Shown piece by piece: positions 1 to 5,483 of a stretch of 5,483 nt of DNA. Source of the DNA: Bacteroidota bacterium (lineage in GTDB: Bacteria > Bacteroidota > Bacteroidia > Bacteroidales > Bacteroidaceae). The notes below the pieces were generated by a model. It was not told where the DNA came from. It was given only the letters and a program-made list of their open reading frames with translations, and made no database searches. The stretch covers positions 1 through 5,483 of the forward strand of contig JAEZKJ010000004.1 in NCBI GenBank assembly GCA_023415545.1, in the 5' to 3' direction. Each line of letters opens with the position of its first letter. Position 1 is the first letter of the stretch. The translations under genes were made by a program, and so were the position numbers.

Positions 1-200
1 ATGAAGCTATGGAGACTTATGATGTTGTGGGGCCAATATGTGAATCGTCCGATGTTTTTGGAAAATCTGTAGATTTAAACAAAACTCATCGTGGTGACTT
101 AATTGCACTTCGCTCAGCAGGCGCTTATGGTGAGATAATGGCTTCGAACTACAACTGCCGCGAACTTCCTAAAGGATATCTACAAGAAGAAATTTTATAA
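1..200 (+). CDS. lysA: Diaminopimelate decarboxylase, C-terminal end (5'-truncated by window)
   Basis: The reading frame enters the window open (first whole codon at 3) and ends at TAA 198-200, giving 65 C-terminal residues. The enzyme is a cytoplasmic PLP-dependent, fold-type III decarboxylase that turns meso-diaminopimelate into L-lysine, the last step of lysine synthesis. Seen here: the GPICESSD motif, whose Cys (codon 39-41) is the residue that family structures place in the active site of the partner subunit, followed by RGDLIALRSAGAYG, whose Tyr lies near the PLP/substrate site, and then ASNYN, typical of the last strands of the beta domain. Ornithine/arginine decarboxylases of the same fold share some of this, but the CESSD plus SAGAYG combination is characteristic of LysA. 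The N-terminal barrel with the PLP lysine lies outside the window. The gene is closed by the terminator at 208-241, so it does not appear to be co-transcribed with the next gene. Confidence 0.93.
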   Translation, partial: EAMETYDVVGPICESSDVFGKSVDLNKTHRGDLIALRSAGAYGEIMASNYNCRELPKGYLQEEIL

Positions 201-207
201 TAACATT

Positions 208-241
208 ACCGACTAAAAACTTTTTTAGTCGGTATTTTTTT
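208..241 (+). terminator. Intrinsic terminator after lysA
   Basis: Starting 7 bases after the lysA stop, ACCGACTAAA (208-217) pairs perfectly with TTTAGTCGGT (224-233). The inner A and T runs can extend the stem further. The stem is followed by one A and seven T (235-241). This is a textbook Rho-independent terminator with a GC-containing base and a U-tract. Confidence 0.92.
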
Positions 242-264
242 ATCTTAATGAAAGAATTAAATAG

Positions 265-272
265 TACCTTTG
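265..272 (+). promoter_or_regulatory. Putative Bacteroidota -7 element upstream of the glycosyltransferase gene
   Basis: TACCTTTG is an exact match to the Bacteroidota -7 consensus TAnnTTTG. It lies 23 bases before the ATG at 296, which implies a very short leader of roughly 15 bases. No good -33 TTTG is visible at the usual 19-21 base spacing, where the sequence is instead the T-rich end of the lysA terminator. The position, between a terminator and a start codon, supports it. Confidence 0.55.
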
Positions 273-285
273 CTTAAATTTTAAG
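273..285 (+). repeat. Short quasi-palindrome at the predicted transcription start
   Basis: CTTAAA (273-278) and TTTAAG (280-285) are perfect inverted arms around a single T. They sit directly after the -7 element and so over the expected transcription start of the glycosyltransferase gene. They could be a small operator half-site pair. In such AT-rich sequence a 6-base palindrome of A/T plus one C/G can easily arise by chance. Confidence 0.2.
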
Positions 286-295
286 AAAACTCGAC

Positions 296-1447
296 ATGTT
301 TATTGCTGGCTACAATTTAATTAATGTACTTATATTAATTACAATAATACTTTTCATTGTTCAAATAGTATATCTCCTGTCTGTTTACAATCTTCATTTT
401 ATAAATAGAAAGAAGGTGTATGATGATAACATTACTCCCCCACTCTCGGTAATCGTAGTTGTAACAAATATAAATGAAAAAATAGAGAGTAATTTAAAGT
501 CACTTTTAGAACAAGATTATCCTGATTTTGAAGTTATTGTAGTTTACGAACAGATAAACAAATTAATTGAAGATGAACTTATTAGAATAAAAAATCAATA
601 TTCTAACCTTTATATAACCTTTATTCCTGAGACAGCCAGATATATAAGTCACAAAAAATTAGGTATAACAATAGGTATTAAAGCCTCGAAAAATGATATT
701 TTAATATTTACTGAGCCTGATGCGCATCCTGTTTCAAACCAATGGCTTAGAAAAATCGCTCGTAATTTCACTGAAGGAACGGACTTCGTTTTTGGATACA
801 GTAATTATGAAATTAATAAAAACTGGTTTAATAGAGTTATTATATTCGACCGACTGAAAGAGTCATTAAAATATTTAGGTATGGCTATTAATAAAATGCC
901 ATATAAAGCCAGCGGATATAATTTAGCTTATCGTAAAAGTATATTTTATAAAAACAATGGTTTTAATAAACATCTAAATTTACAAAGAGGTGAAGATGAT
1001 CTTTTTGTAAACGAGTATGCAAAATCAAAAAATACAAAGGTCGAAATATCTGCCGAAAGTGTTGTTCGCATCGATAATCCCTCCACTAGAACAGATTGGG
1101 TGATGGATAAATTATCAGCATACAATACTCAGAAATATTACAAAGGATTTGGTATTAGTATTACTAAAATATTTAATTCACTATTAATATTATTTAACAT
1201 AGTAGCATTAATAGCACTTTTACTCACGTTCTATAGATTAGAATGGCATTATTTTGCAGTAATAGTGGGACTTATACTTTTACAATTTATAATTCAAACA
1301 GTAATTATATTTAGAGTATGTTCAAAATTGAATGAAAGAAGTTATATTTTATCATATTTTATCATCAATATTTATCTAAAATTAGCAAATATTAAAATTA
1401 TCTGTAAAAAGGTATTGACAAATAAAAAAGATTTTTTAAGAAGATAA
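296..1447 (+). CDS. Membrane-anchored family 2 glycosyltransferase with non-canonical motifs
   Basis: This 383-residue protein is a processive-type GT2 (GT-A fold), expected to transfer sugar from a nucleotide-sugar on the cytoplasmic face of the inner membrane. One N-terminal helix (about 8-32) anchors it. The catalytic domain starts at PPLSVIVVVTN (48-58) and continues with LLEQDYPDFEVIVV (70-83). TEPDAHP (139-145) takes the place of the usual T-DAD-CxP metal-binding motif. GYNLAYRKS (207-215) is the conserved acceptor-side segment, and GEDDLFVN (232-239) holds the probable catalytic acid/base pair. Hydrophobic helices follow at about 290-312, 317-339 and 347-365. In the segment WVMDKLSAYNTQKYY (268-282), where relatives carry a Q/K-R-R type (QxxRW-like) motif, the arginines are replaced by Leu and Ser. 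ATG 296 fits the promoter and the start of the first helix. There is no Shine-Dalgarno. The substrate cannot be told; no polysaccharide or lipid-sugar genes are adjacent. Family assignment is firm, activity less so. Confidence 0.88.
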   Translation: MFIAGYNLINVLILITIILFIVQIVYLLSVYNLHFINRKKVYDDNITPPLSVIVVVTNINEKIESNLKSLLEQDYPDFEVIVVYEQINKLIEDELIRIKNQYSNLYITFIPETARYISHKKLGITIGIKASKNDILIFTEPDAHPVSNQWLRKIARNFTEGTDFVFGYSNYEINKNWFNRVIIFDRLKESLKYLGMAINKMPYKASGYNLAYRKSIFYKNNGFNKHLNLQRGEDDLFVNEYAKSKNTKVEISAESVVRIDNPSTRTDWVMDKLSAYNTQKYYKGFGISITKIFNSLLILFNIVALIALLLTFYRLEWHYFAVIVGLILLQFIIQTVIIFRVCSKLNERSYILSYFIINIYLKLANIKIICKKVLTNKKDFLRR

Positions 1448-1470
1448 TGCCATACTGCTAATACTTTAAA

Positions 1471-1555
1471 AATACCTATTTGTGGTGATTGTAAAGGTCC
1501 TAAAAATTGCTAACTTTGCACTCAGTTTCAAACTAACACATATTAAATAGGTATT
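1471..1555. repeat. 11-base perfect inverted repeat bracketing the pflB promoter
   Basis: AATACCTATTT (1471-1481) is the exact reverse complement of AAATAGGTATT (1545-1555). The arms are 63 bases apart, about 74 bases centre to centre. The left arm lies just upstream of the -33 element and the right arm lies 5 bases before the pflB ATG. They may be paired protein-binding sites, or may pair in an RNA that reads through from the glycosyltransferase gene. Function is inferred only. Confidence 0.45.
1489..1518 (+). promoter_or_regulatory. pflB promoter (Bacteroidota -33/-7 type)
   Basis: TTG at 1489-1491 (in context GATTG) and TAACTTTG at 1511-1518 are separated by 19 bases, matching the Bacteroidota arrangement of -33 TTTG and -7 TAnnTTTG. 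Transcription should begin near 1523-1526, leaving an AU-rich leader of about 35 bases before ATG 1561. No clear FNR-type (TTGAT-N4-ATCAA) or CRP-type palindrome is seen near it. Confidence 0.72.
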
Positions 1556-1560
1556 GATTT

Positions 1561-3783
1561 ATGGAAAATAAATTCAAGAAGGGTTTGTGGAATGAGCAAA
1601 TCAACGTTTCGGATTTCGTTCATGAAAACATTACTCCATATGAAGGAGATGCTTCGTTCCTAGCAGGCCCAACTGAGAGAACTAAAAGAATATGGGACTT
1701 ATGCCTTAATGCTCTTGAAGAAGAGAGAAAAAACAATGGAGTTCGCTCACTCGACAACAAAACAGTATCTTCAATCACATCTCACAAAGCCGGTTATATC
1801 GACAAGGAAAATGAGCTTATCGTTGGCCTTCAAACAGATGAACTGCTTCGTCGTTCAATCAAACCATTTGGTGGTATCAAAGTAGTTGAAAAAGCTTGCC
1901 TAGAAAATGGTGTTGAAGTTGATGAGAAGGTGAAAGATATCTTCTATCACTATCGTAAAACTCACAATGATGGTGTTTTCGACGCTTATACTGAAGAGAT
2001 TCGCTCTTTACGTTCGCTAGGTTTCTTAACAGGTCTTCCTGATAACTATGCTCGTGGACGTATAATCGGTGACTATCGTCGTGTTGCTCTTTATGGTATC
2101 GACCGCCTAATAGAGGCTAAAAAAGCTGATTTGAAAAGCATTTGCAGCCCAATGACAGATGCAAATATCCGTCTTAGAGAAGAAGTATCAGAGCAAATTA
2201 AAGCTCTTAACGAGATTAAAGTTCTTGGTGAGTATTATGGTCTTGACCTAAGCCGTCCTGCGACTTCTGCTCACGAAGCTGTTCAGTGGGTGTACATGGG
2301 TTACCTTGCTGCTGTAAAAGAACAAGATGGTGCAGCTATGTCTCTTGGTAATGTTTCTTCATTCCTTGACATCTATATCGAATACGATCTAGCTCATGGT
2401 ATTATCACCGAGACATTTGCTCAGGAACTTATTGACGATTTCATCATTAAATTACGTATGGTTCGTCACCTTCGTATGCAATCATACAATGACATATTCG
2501 CCGGTGACCCAACATGGGTAACTGAATCTATCGGTGGTCGTTTCAATGATGGTCGCACTAAGGTAACTAAAACATCTTTCCGTTTCCTTCAGACACTTTA
2601 CAACCTTGGTCCTTCTCCAGAACCAAATATGACAGTTCTATGGAGCCCTGAACTTCCAGAAGGATTCAAAGAGTTCTGTGCAAAAGTTTCTATCGACACA
2701 TCTTCTATCCAGTATGAAAATGATAACCTTATGCGTGAAGTTCGTAACTGTGATGACTATGGTATCGCATGTTGCGTTTCTTACCAAGCTATAGGTAAAC
2801 AAATTCAGTTCTTTGGTGCTAGATGTAACCTTGCTAAGGCTCTATTGCTTGCAATAAATGGTGGACGTTGTGAAAATACGGGTAAACTAGTTGTTAAAGA
2901 TATTCCTGTTCTTACAGGTACTTTATTGAACTTTGAAGAGGTTCTTTCAAATTATAAGAAAGTTCTTAAAGAGATAGCACGTATCTATAACGATGCAATG
3001 AATATCATCCACTACATGCACGATAAGTACTATTATGAAAAAGCTCAGATGGCTCTTATCGACACAAACCCAAGCATTAACCTTGCTTATGGTGTAGCTG
3101 GTCTTTCTATCGCATTAGACTCACTTTCGGCTATCAAATATGCTAAAGTAACTGCTATTAGAAATGATATCGGTCTTACTGAAGCTTTCGATATAAAAGG
3201 TGAATTCCCATGCTTCGGTAACGATGATGACCGTGTAGACCATTTAGGTGTTGACTTAGTATACTTCTTCAACGAAGAGCTTAAAAAACATCCTGTATAC
3301 AAAAATGCACAACCTACACTTTCTCTTCTTACAATTACATCAAACGTAATGTACGGAAAGAAAACAGGTGCTACTCCTGATGGTCGTGCTAAAGGTGTTG
3401 CCTTTGCTCCTGGTGCCAACCCAATGCATGGACGTGATAAAAAAGGTGCTGTAGCTTCTTTGAGCTCAGTTGCAAAACTTCGCTACCGTGACTCACAAGA
3501 TGGTATCAGTAACACTTTCTCTATCGTCCCTAAGTCACTTGGTGTTGATGCAGAGACTCGTGTTGAGAATCTTGTTACAATGATGGATGGTTATTTCACT
3601 AAGGGTGCACATCACTTAAATGTGAACGTACTAAACAGAGAGATGCTGGAAGATGCAATGGTACATCCTGAAAAGTATCCACAACTTACTATTCGTGTAT
3701 CGGGTTATGCTGTTAACTTTATCAAGTTAAGCCGTGAGCATCAGCTTGAGGTGATCAGCCGCTCTTTCCACCAAAAGATGTAA
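1561..3783 (+). CDS. pflB: Pyruvate formate-lyase (formate C-acetyltransferase), glycyl radical enzyme
   Basis: The cytoplasmic, oxygen-sensitive enzyme catalyses pyruvate + CoA to acetyl-CoA + formate. The protein has 740 residues against 759 in E. coli PflB and is full length. Visible landmarks: DYRRVALYGID (171-181, pyruvate-site arginine region), DPTWVTESIGG (316-326, equivalent of E. coli Trp333), GIACCVS with the catalytic pair Cys404/Cys405, FFGARCNLAK (417-426, equivalent of Arg435), NIIHYMHDKYYYE (481-493), KKTGATPDGR (600-609), GANPMHGRDKKGAVASL (618-634), and the glycyl-radical box IRVSGYAV with Gly715. The tandem Cys-Cys identifies PFL rather than a dehydratase or decarboxylase of the superfamily; a 2-ketobutyrate preference (TdcE-like) cannot be excluded. 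Between DGYF and HLNVN it is about five residues shorter than E. coli. No focA formate channel adjoins it here. Codons are biased to CGT and CTT, unlike the AGA-rich neighbours, which fits high expression. ATG 1561 has only a weak AGG 9 bases upstream. Confidence 0.98.
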   Translation: MENKFKKGLWNEQINVSDFVHENITPYEGDASFLAGPTERTKRIWDLCLNALEEERKNNGVRSLDNKTVSSITSHKAGYIDKENELIVGLQTDELLRRSIKPFGGIKVVEKACLENGVEVDEKVKDIFYHYRKTHNDGVFDAYTEEIRSLRSLGFLTGLPDNYARGRIIGDYRRVALYGIDRLIEAKKADLKSICSPMTDANIRLREEVSEQIKALNEIKVLGEYYGLDLSRPATSAHEAVQWVYMGYLAAVKEQDGAAMSLGNVSSFLDIYIEYDLAHGIITETFAQELIDDFIIKLRMVRHLRMQSYNDIFAGDPTWVTESIGGRFNDGRTKVTKTSFRFLQTLYNLGPSPEPNMTVLWSPELPEGFKEFCAKVSIDTSSIQYENDNLMREVRNCDDYGIACCVSYQAIGKQIQFFGARCNLAKALLLAINGGRCENTGKLVVKDIPVLTGTLLNFEEVLSNYKKVLKEIARIYNDAMNIIHYMHDKYYYEKAQMALIDTNPSINLAYGVAGLSIALDSLSAIKYAKVTAIRNDIGLTEAFDIKGEFPCFGNDDDRVDHLGVDLVYFFNEELKKHPVYKNAQPTLSLLTITSNVMYGKKTGATPDGRAKGVAFAPGANPMHGRDKKGAVASLSSVAKLRYRDSQDGISNTFSIVPKSLGVDAETRVENLVTMMDGYFTKGAHHLNVNVLNREMLEDAMVHPEKYPQLTIRVSGYAVNFIKLSREHQLEVISRSFHQKM

Positions 3784-3799
3784 TAAATTTCAATAAAAC

Positions 3800-3825
3800 T
3801 ATACACAAAATTTTATTTGTGTATA
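3800..3825 (+). other. Perfect AT-rich hairpin after pflB
   Basis: TATACACAAA (3800-3809) and TTTGTGTATA (3816-3825) form a perfect 10-base stem with the 6-base loop ATTTTA, starting 17 bases after the pflB stop. It is followed by AATAAATA rather than a T-tract, so it is not a standard terminator. It may protect the 3' end of the pflB mRNA from 3'-exonucleases or cause pausing. Confidence 0.6.
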
Positions 3826-3835
3826 AATAAATATT

Positions 3836-3885
3836 GTCATTCCGATATTTATGAAACACAATCCATATATCGGAATGACTTTTTT
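3836..3885 (+). terminator. Terminator or attenuator between pflB and pflA
   Basis: GTCATTCCGATAT (3836-3848) pairs perfectly with ATATCGGAATGAC (3867-3879) across an 18-base loop, and six T follow at 3880-3885. The structure ends 15 bases before the pflA ATG. I find no TAnnTTTG element in the 15 bases left, nor an exact one elsewhere in the gap, so pflA is probably reached by partial read-through. That would make this an attenuator setting the PflB:PflA ratio. The long loop may lower its efficiency. Confidence 0.75.
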
Positions 3886-3900
3886 CATTAAACAGAGACT

Positions 3901-4629
3901 ATGCTAAAAGTTCATTCATACGAATCATTAGGTACATTCGATGGACCGGGTTTACGATTGGTAGTATTCCTTCAAGGTTGTAATTTCAGATGTCTATATT
4001 GTGCTAATCCAGATACCATAGATTTAAAAGGTGAAAGCAAGGAGACTGACATTGAAGAGATTATAAGACTTGCTGTTAACGAAAAACCTTTCTTTGGTAA
4101 AAAAGGTGGTGTAACATTCAGTGGAGGTGAACCAACACTTCAGGCTAAAGAGTTGATACCATTAGTTAAAAGGTTAAAAGAACATAATATTCATATCTGT
4201 ATAGACTCTAACGGAGCTGTTTGGAATGAATATGTTGAAGAGCTATTTAATTTAGTTGATTTGGTTTTGTTGGATATCAAACAGATTAATCCTGAAAGAC
4301 ATAAAATTCTTACTGAAAGATCGAATGAGCAGACTCTTAAAACAGCTAAATGGTTAGAAGAAAATAATAAACCTTTCTGGATGAGATATGTTTTGGTACA
4401 AAATTATAGTGCCTTCAAAGAGGATATAATTTCTCTTTGTGAACATTTCAAAAATTACAAAATGATTCAAAGGGTTGAAATACTTCCATATCATACACTG
4501 GGCATGCATAAATATGAGTCTATGAATATGGAATACAAAATTAAAGATGTAAAAGAGAATACTTTTGAACAACTTGAAGAGGCCAAAGAGATATTTGTTA
4601 AGTATTTTGACAAAGTAACTGTAAATTAG
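3901..4629 (+). CDS. pflA: Pyruvate formate-lyase activating enzyme (radical SAM)
   Basis: The protein has 242 residues (E. coli PflA 246) and acts in the cytoplasm. It reductively cleaves S-adenosylmethionine at a 4Fe-4S cluster and abstracts hydrogen from the PflB glycine (Gly715 here). Seen: FDGPGLRLVVFLQGC (13-27), the cluster motif Cys27-x3-Cys31-x2-Cys34, followed by ANPDT, SGGEP (74-78) for SAM binding, LLDIKQIN (123-130) whose Asp125 and Lys127 match the conserved Asp/Lys pair of E. coli PflA, RYVLVQ (162-167), and the C-terminal ILPYHTLGMHKY (194-205). The residue after the third Cys is Ala where E. coli PflA has His. There is no extra ferredoxin-like Cys cluster, so this is the simple PflA type rather than the larger activases of other glycyl radical enzymes. 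It lies 117 bases after pflB behind two hairpins. ATG 3901 aligns with the family's N-terminus; the preceding sequence has only a weak GAG at Shine-Dalgarno distance. Arg codons are mainly AGA/AGG, which suggests modest expression. Confidence 0.97.
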   Translation: MLKVHSYESLGTFDGPGLRLVVFLQGCNFRCLYCANPDTIDLKGESKETDIEEIIRLAVNEKPFFGKKGGVTFSGGEPTLQAKELIPLVKRLKEHNIHICIDSNGAVWNEYVEELFNLVDLVLLDIKQINPERHKILTERSNEQTLKTAKWLEENNKPFWMRYVLVQNYSAFKEDIISLCEHFKNYKMIQRVEILPYHTLGMHKYESMNMEYKIKDVKENTFEQLEEAKEIFVKYFDKVTVN

Positions 4630-4689
4630 CCATAGCAATCTATATGTAGATTAACGAATTACTATAATAACATTATAAAAAGAATTTAT

Positions 4690-4713
4690 TAAATTTGTTA
4701 TTCCACAAATAAC
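4690..4713 (+). promoter_or_regulatory. Putative -7 element and small leader hairpin upstream of the barrel-protein gene
   Basis: TAAATTTG (4690-4697) matches TAnnTTTG exactly and lies 49 bases before ATG 4747. No -33 TTTG is seen at the expected spacing, so the promoter call rests on this element and its position. Starting on its last base, GTTATT (4697-4702) and AATAAC (4708-4713) are inverted arms around CCACA and overlap the expected transcription start. This may be an operator or a weak 5' hairpin. The rest of the 117-base gap is AT-rich and holds no convincing terminator for pflA. Confidence 0.45.
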
Positions 4714-4746
4714 TTATATCTAAAACATTAACAAAAAAACACGAAT

Positions 4747-5483
4747 ATGAGAAAGTATATTTATCTATTTTCAGCTTTAATTTTATGGTCTATAAACATA
4801 AATAAAGCCTTCGCAGGGAATAACAATTATGGATTCTTTAACTCGCTTACAGTTGGTGTAAGTGGTAGTACAACAGGATTAGGTTTCGATATTTCTACTC
4901 CTATTGGTAACTATTTCCAGTTAAGAGTAGGTATGAATATGATTCCTGACATATCTTATAATGATAATTTAAGTTTTGATGCCAATTATCAAACTTATAG
5001 TTCATCATACAATGTAGATATTAATGGTTCACTGAAAAGATCAACTACTGACATTATTTTAAACCTTTACCCATTTAAAAGATCTTCTTTCTTTATTGCC
5101 GGAGGTATTTCAATAGGCGGTAAAGAGGTAATTAAAATCAATGGTCATAGCGATGATGCTGAAAGATTAATTGCTCAAGGTGCGAATGTTGGGATTGAAA
5201 TAGGTGATTATAATATTCCTTTCGATAAAAATGGTGACATTGAGGGAGGTATAATGGTTAAAAATAGCCGTCCCTATTTTGGACTGGGCTTTGGTAGAGC
5301 AGTTCCTAAAAAAAGAGTGGGATTGATGTTTGAGTTAGGAGCTCAACTACATGGCACTCCTGAAGTATATACAAGTAAAGGGACACTGAACAGACTTCAA
5401 GAACAATATGATAATGATTATTCTAAAATAATCGATAATTTAAAGGTTTATCCGGTGTTGAAGTTTAGAATTTGTGGAAGAAT
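4747..5483 (+). CDS. Outer-membrane beta-barrel protein, function unknown (3'-truncated by window)
   Basis: The frame from ATG 4747 stays open to the window end, giving 245 residues. MRKYIYLFSALILWSINI is a Sec signal peptide (positive start, hydrophobic core) with a likely signal peptidase I cut after AFA (21-23). There is no lipobox cysteine. The mature part alternates short amphipathic strands with polar loops, as in small porin-like barrels: SLTVGVSGSTTGLGFDIS (33-50), FQLRVGMNMIP (57-67), TDIILNLYPF (101-110), FFIAGGISIGG (115-125), PYFGLGFGRAVPKKRVG (176-192) and LMFELGAQLHGTP (193-205). I recognise this pattern (strands with GxGFGRxxPKKRxG, then FELGxxxHGxP) from uncharacterised outer-membrane proteins of Bacteroides and Porphyromonas, from memory and not from a search. 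The end KVYPVLKFRICGR looks like the penultimate or last strand, so probably only a few codons are missing. The A-rich leader before the ATG is typical of starts in this phylum. Pore activity or ligand is unknown. Nothing ties it to pflBA except position. Confidence 0.85.
   Translation, partial: MRKYIYLFSALILWSININKAFAGNNNYGFFNSLTVGVSGSTTGLGFDISTPIGNYFQLRVGMNMIPDISYNDNLSFDANYQTYSSSYNVDINGSLKRSTTDIILNLYPFKRSSFFIAGGISIGGKEVIKINGHSDDAERLIAQGANVGIEIGDYNIPFDKNGDIEGGIMVKNSRPYFGLGFGRAVPKKRVGLMFELGAQLHGTPEVYTSKGTLNRLQEQYDNDYSKIIDNLKVYPVLKFRICGR

Noticed and set aside
1421..1440. A-run/T-run inverted repeat at the end of the glycosyltransferase gene, as a terminator
   Set aside because: It lies inside the coding region, consists of A-T pairs only with almost no loop, and is expected by chance in this base composition.
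1479..1482. TTTG at 1479-1482 as the -33 element of pflB
   Set aside because: Its spacing to the -7 element is 28 bases, too long. The TTG at 1489-1491 has the normal 19-base spacing.
3087..3419. 110-codon open frame on the - strand inside pflB
   Set aside because: It lies wholly antisense to strongly conserved PFL sequence, its translation resembles no protein family, and it has no promoter or upstream signal. It is a shadow of pflB codon bias.
3714..3721. TAACTTTA near the end of pflB as a -7 element for pflA
   Set aside because: It misses the final G, lies in conserved coding sequence, and is upstream of both hairpins, so it would not bypass the terminator.
4354..4638. 94-codon open frame on the - strand over the end of pflA
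   Set aside because: It is antisense to conserved pflA codons. The hydrophobic, Phe/Ile-rich translation is what AT-rich coding sequence gives in the reverse frame.
4637..4652. Hairpin AATCTA-TATG-TAGATT just after pflA, as a terminator
   Set aside because: The stem is only six bases with one G-C pair, and no T-tract follows. Too weak to call.
1..5483. CRISPR array, tRNA/rRNA, insertion sequence, phage or defence genes
   Set aside because: No regularly spaced repeats, no tRNA-like cloverleaf, no transposase or nuclease motifs were seen on reading the window. All gaps between genes are shorter than 120 bases and are accounted for by regulatory elements.

Overview
The window comes from a low-GC member of the Bacteroidota, most likely of the Bacteroidales type. 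The evidence is three exact matches to the phylum's -7 promoter element (TAnnTTTG), start codons with no clear Shine-Dalgarno sequence and often an A-rich leader, and a terminal beta-barrel protein of a kind I know only from Bacteroides/Porphyromonas relatives. No species can be named. Every gene found is on the + strand.

Layout. Positions 1-200 hold the 3' end of lysA (diaminopimelate decarboxylase), closed by a clean intrinsic terminator (208-241). A promoter-like element (265-272) then leads into a membrane-anchored family 2 glycosyltransferase (296-1447) whose catalytic motifs deviate from the usual ones. A 113-base gap carries the best promoter of the window (TTG, 19-base spacer, TAACTTTG) and an 11-base inverted repeat that brackets it. 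Next is pflB, pyruvate formate-lyase (1561-3783), then a gap with two perfect hairpins, the second with a T-tract, and then pflA, the radical-SAM PFL-activating enzyme (3901-4629). After a 117-base AT-rich gap with another -7 element, a signal-peptide-bearing outer-membrane beta-barrel protein starts at 4747 and runs off the window end.

How they work together. The only clear functional unit is pflB-pflA. PflA uses S-adenosylmethionine and a 4Fe-4S cluster to place a radical on Gly715 of PflB, which then converts pyruvate and CoA to acetyl-CoA and formate under anaerobic conditions. The hairpin with T-tract between them, and the high-expression codon usage of pflB against the AGA-rich usage of pflA, both fit a design that makes much enzyme and little activase. 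lysA, the glycosyltransferase and the barrel protein look like independent neighbours, each set off by its own terminator or promoter.

I see no convincing new multi-gene system. The points most worth a second look are regulatory (the inverted repeat around the pflB promoter and the pflB/pflA hairpin pair) and the degenerate motifs of the glycosyltransferase.
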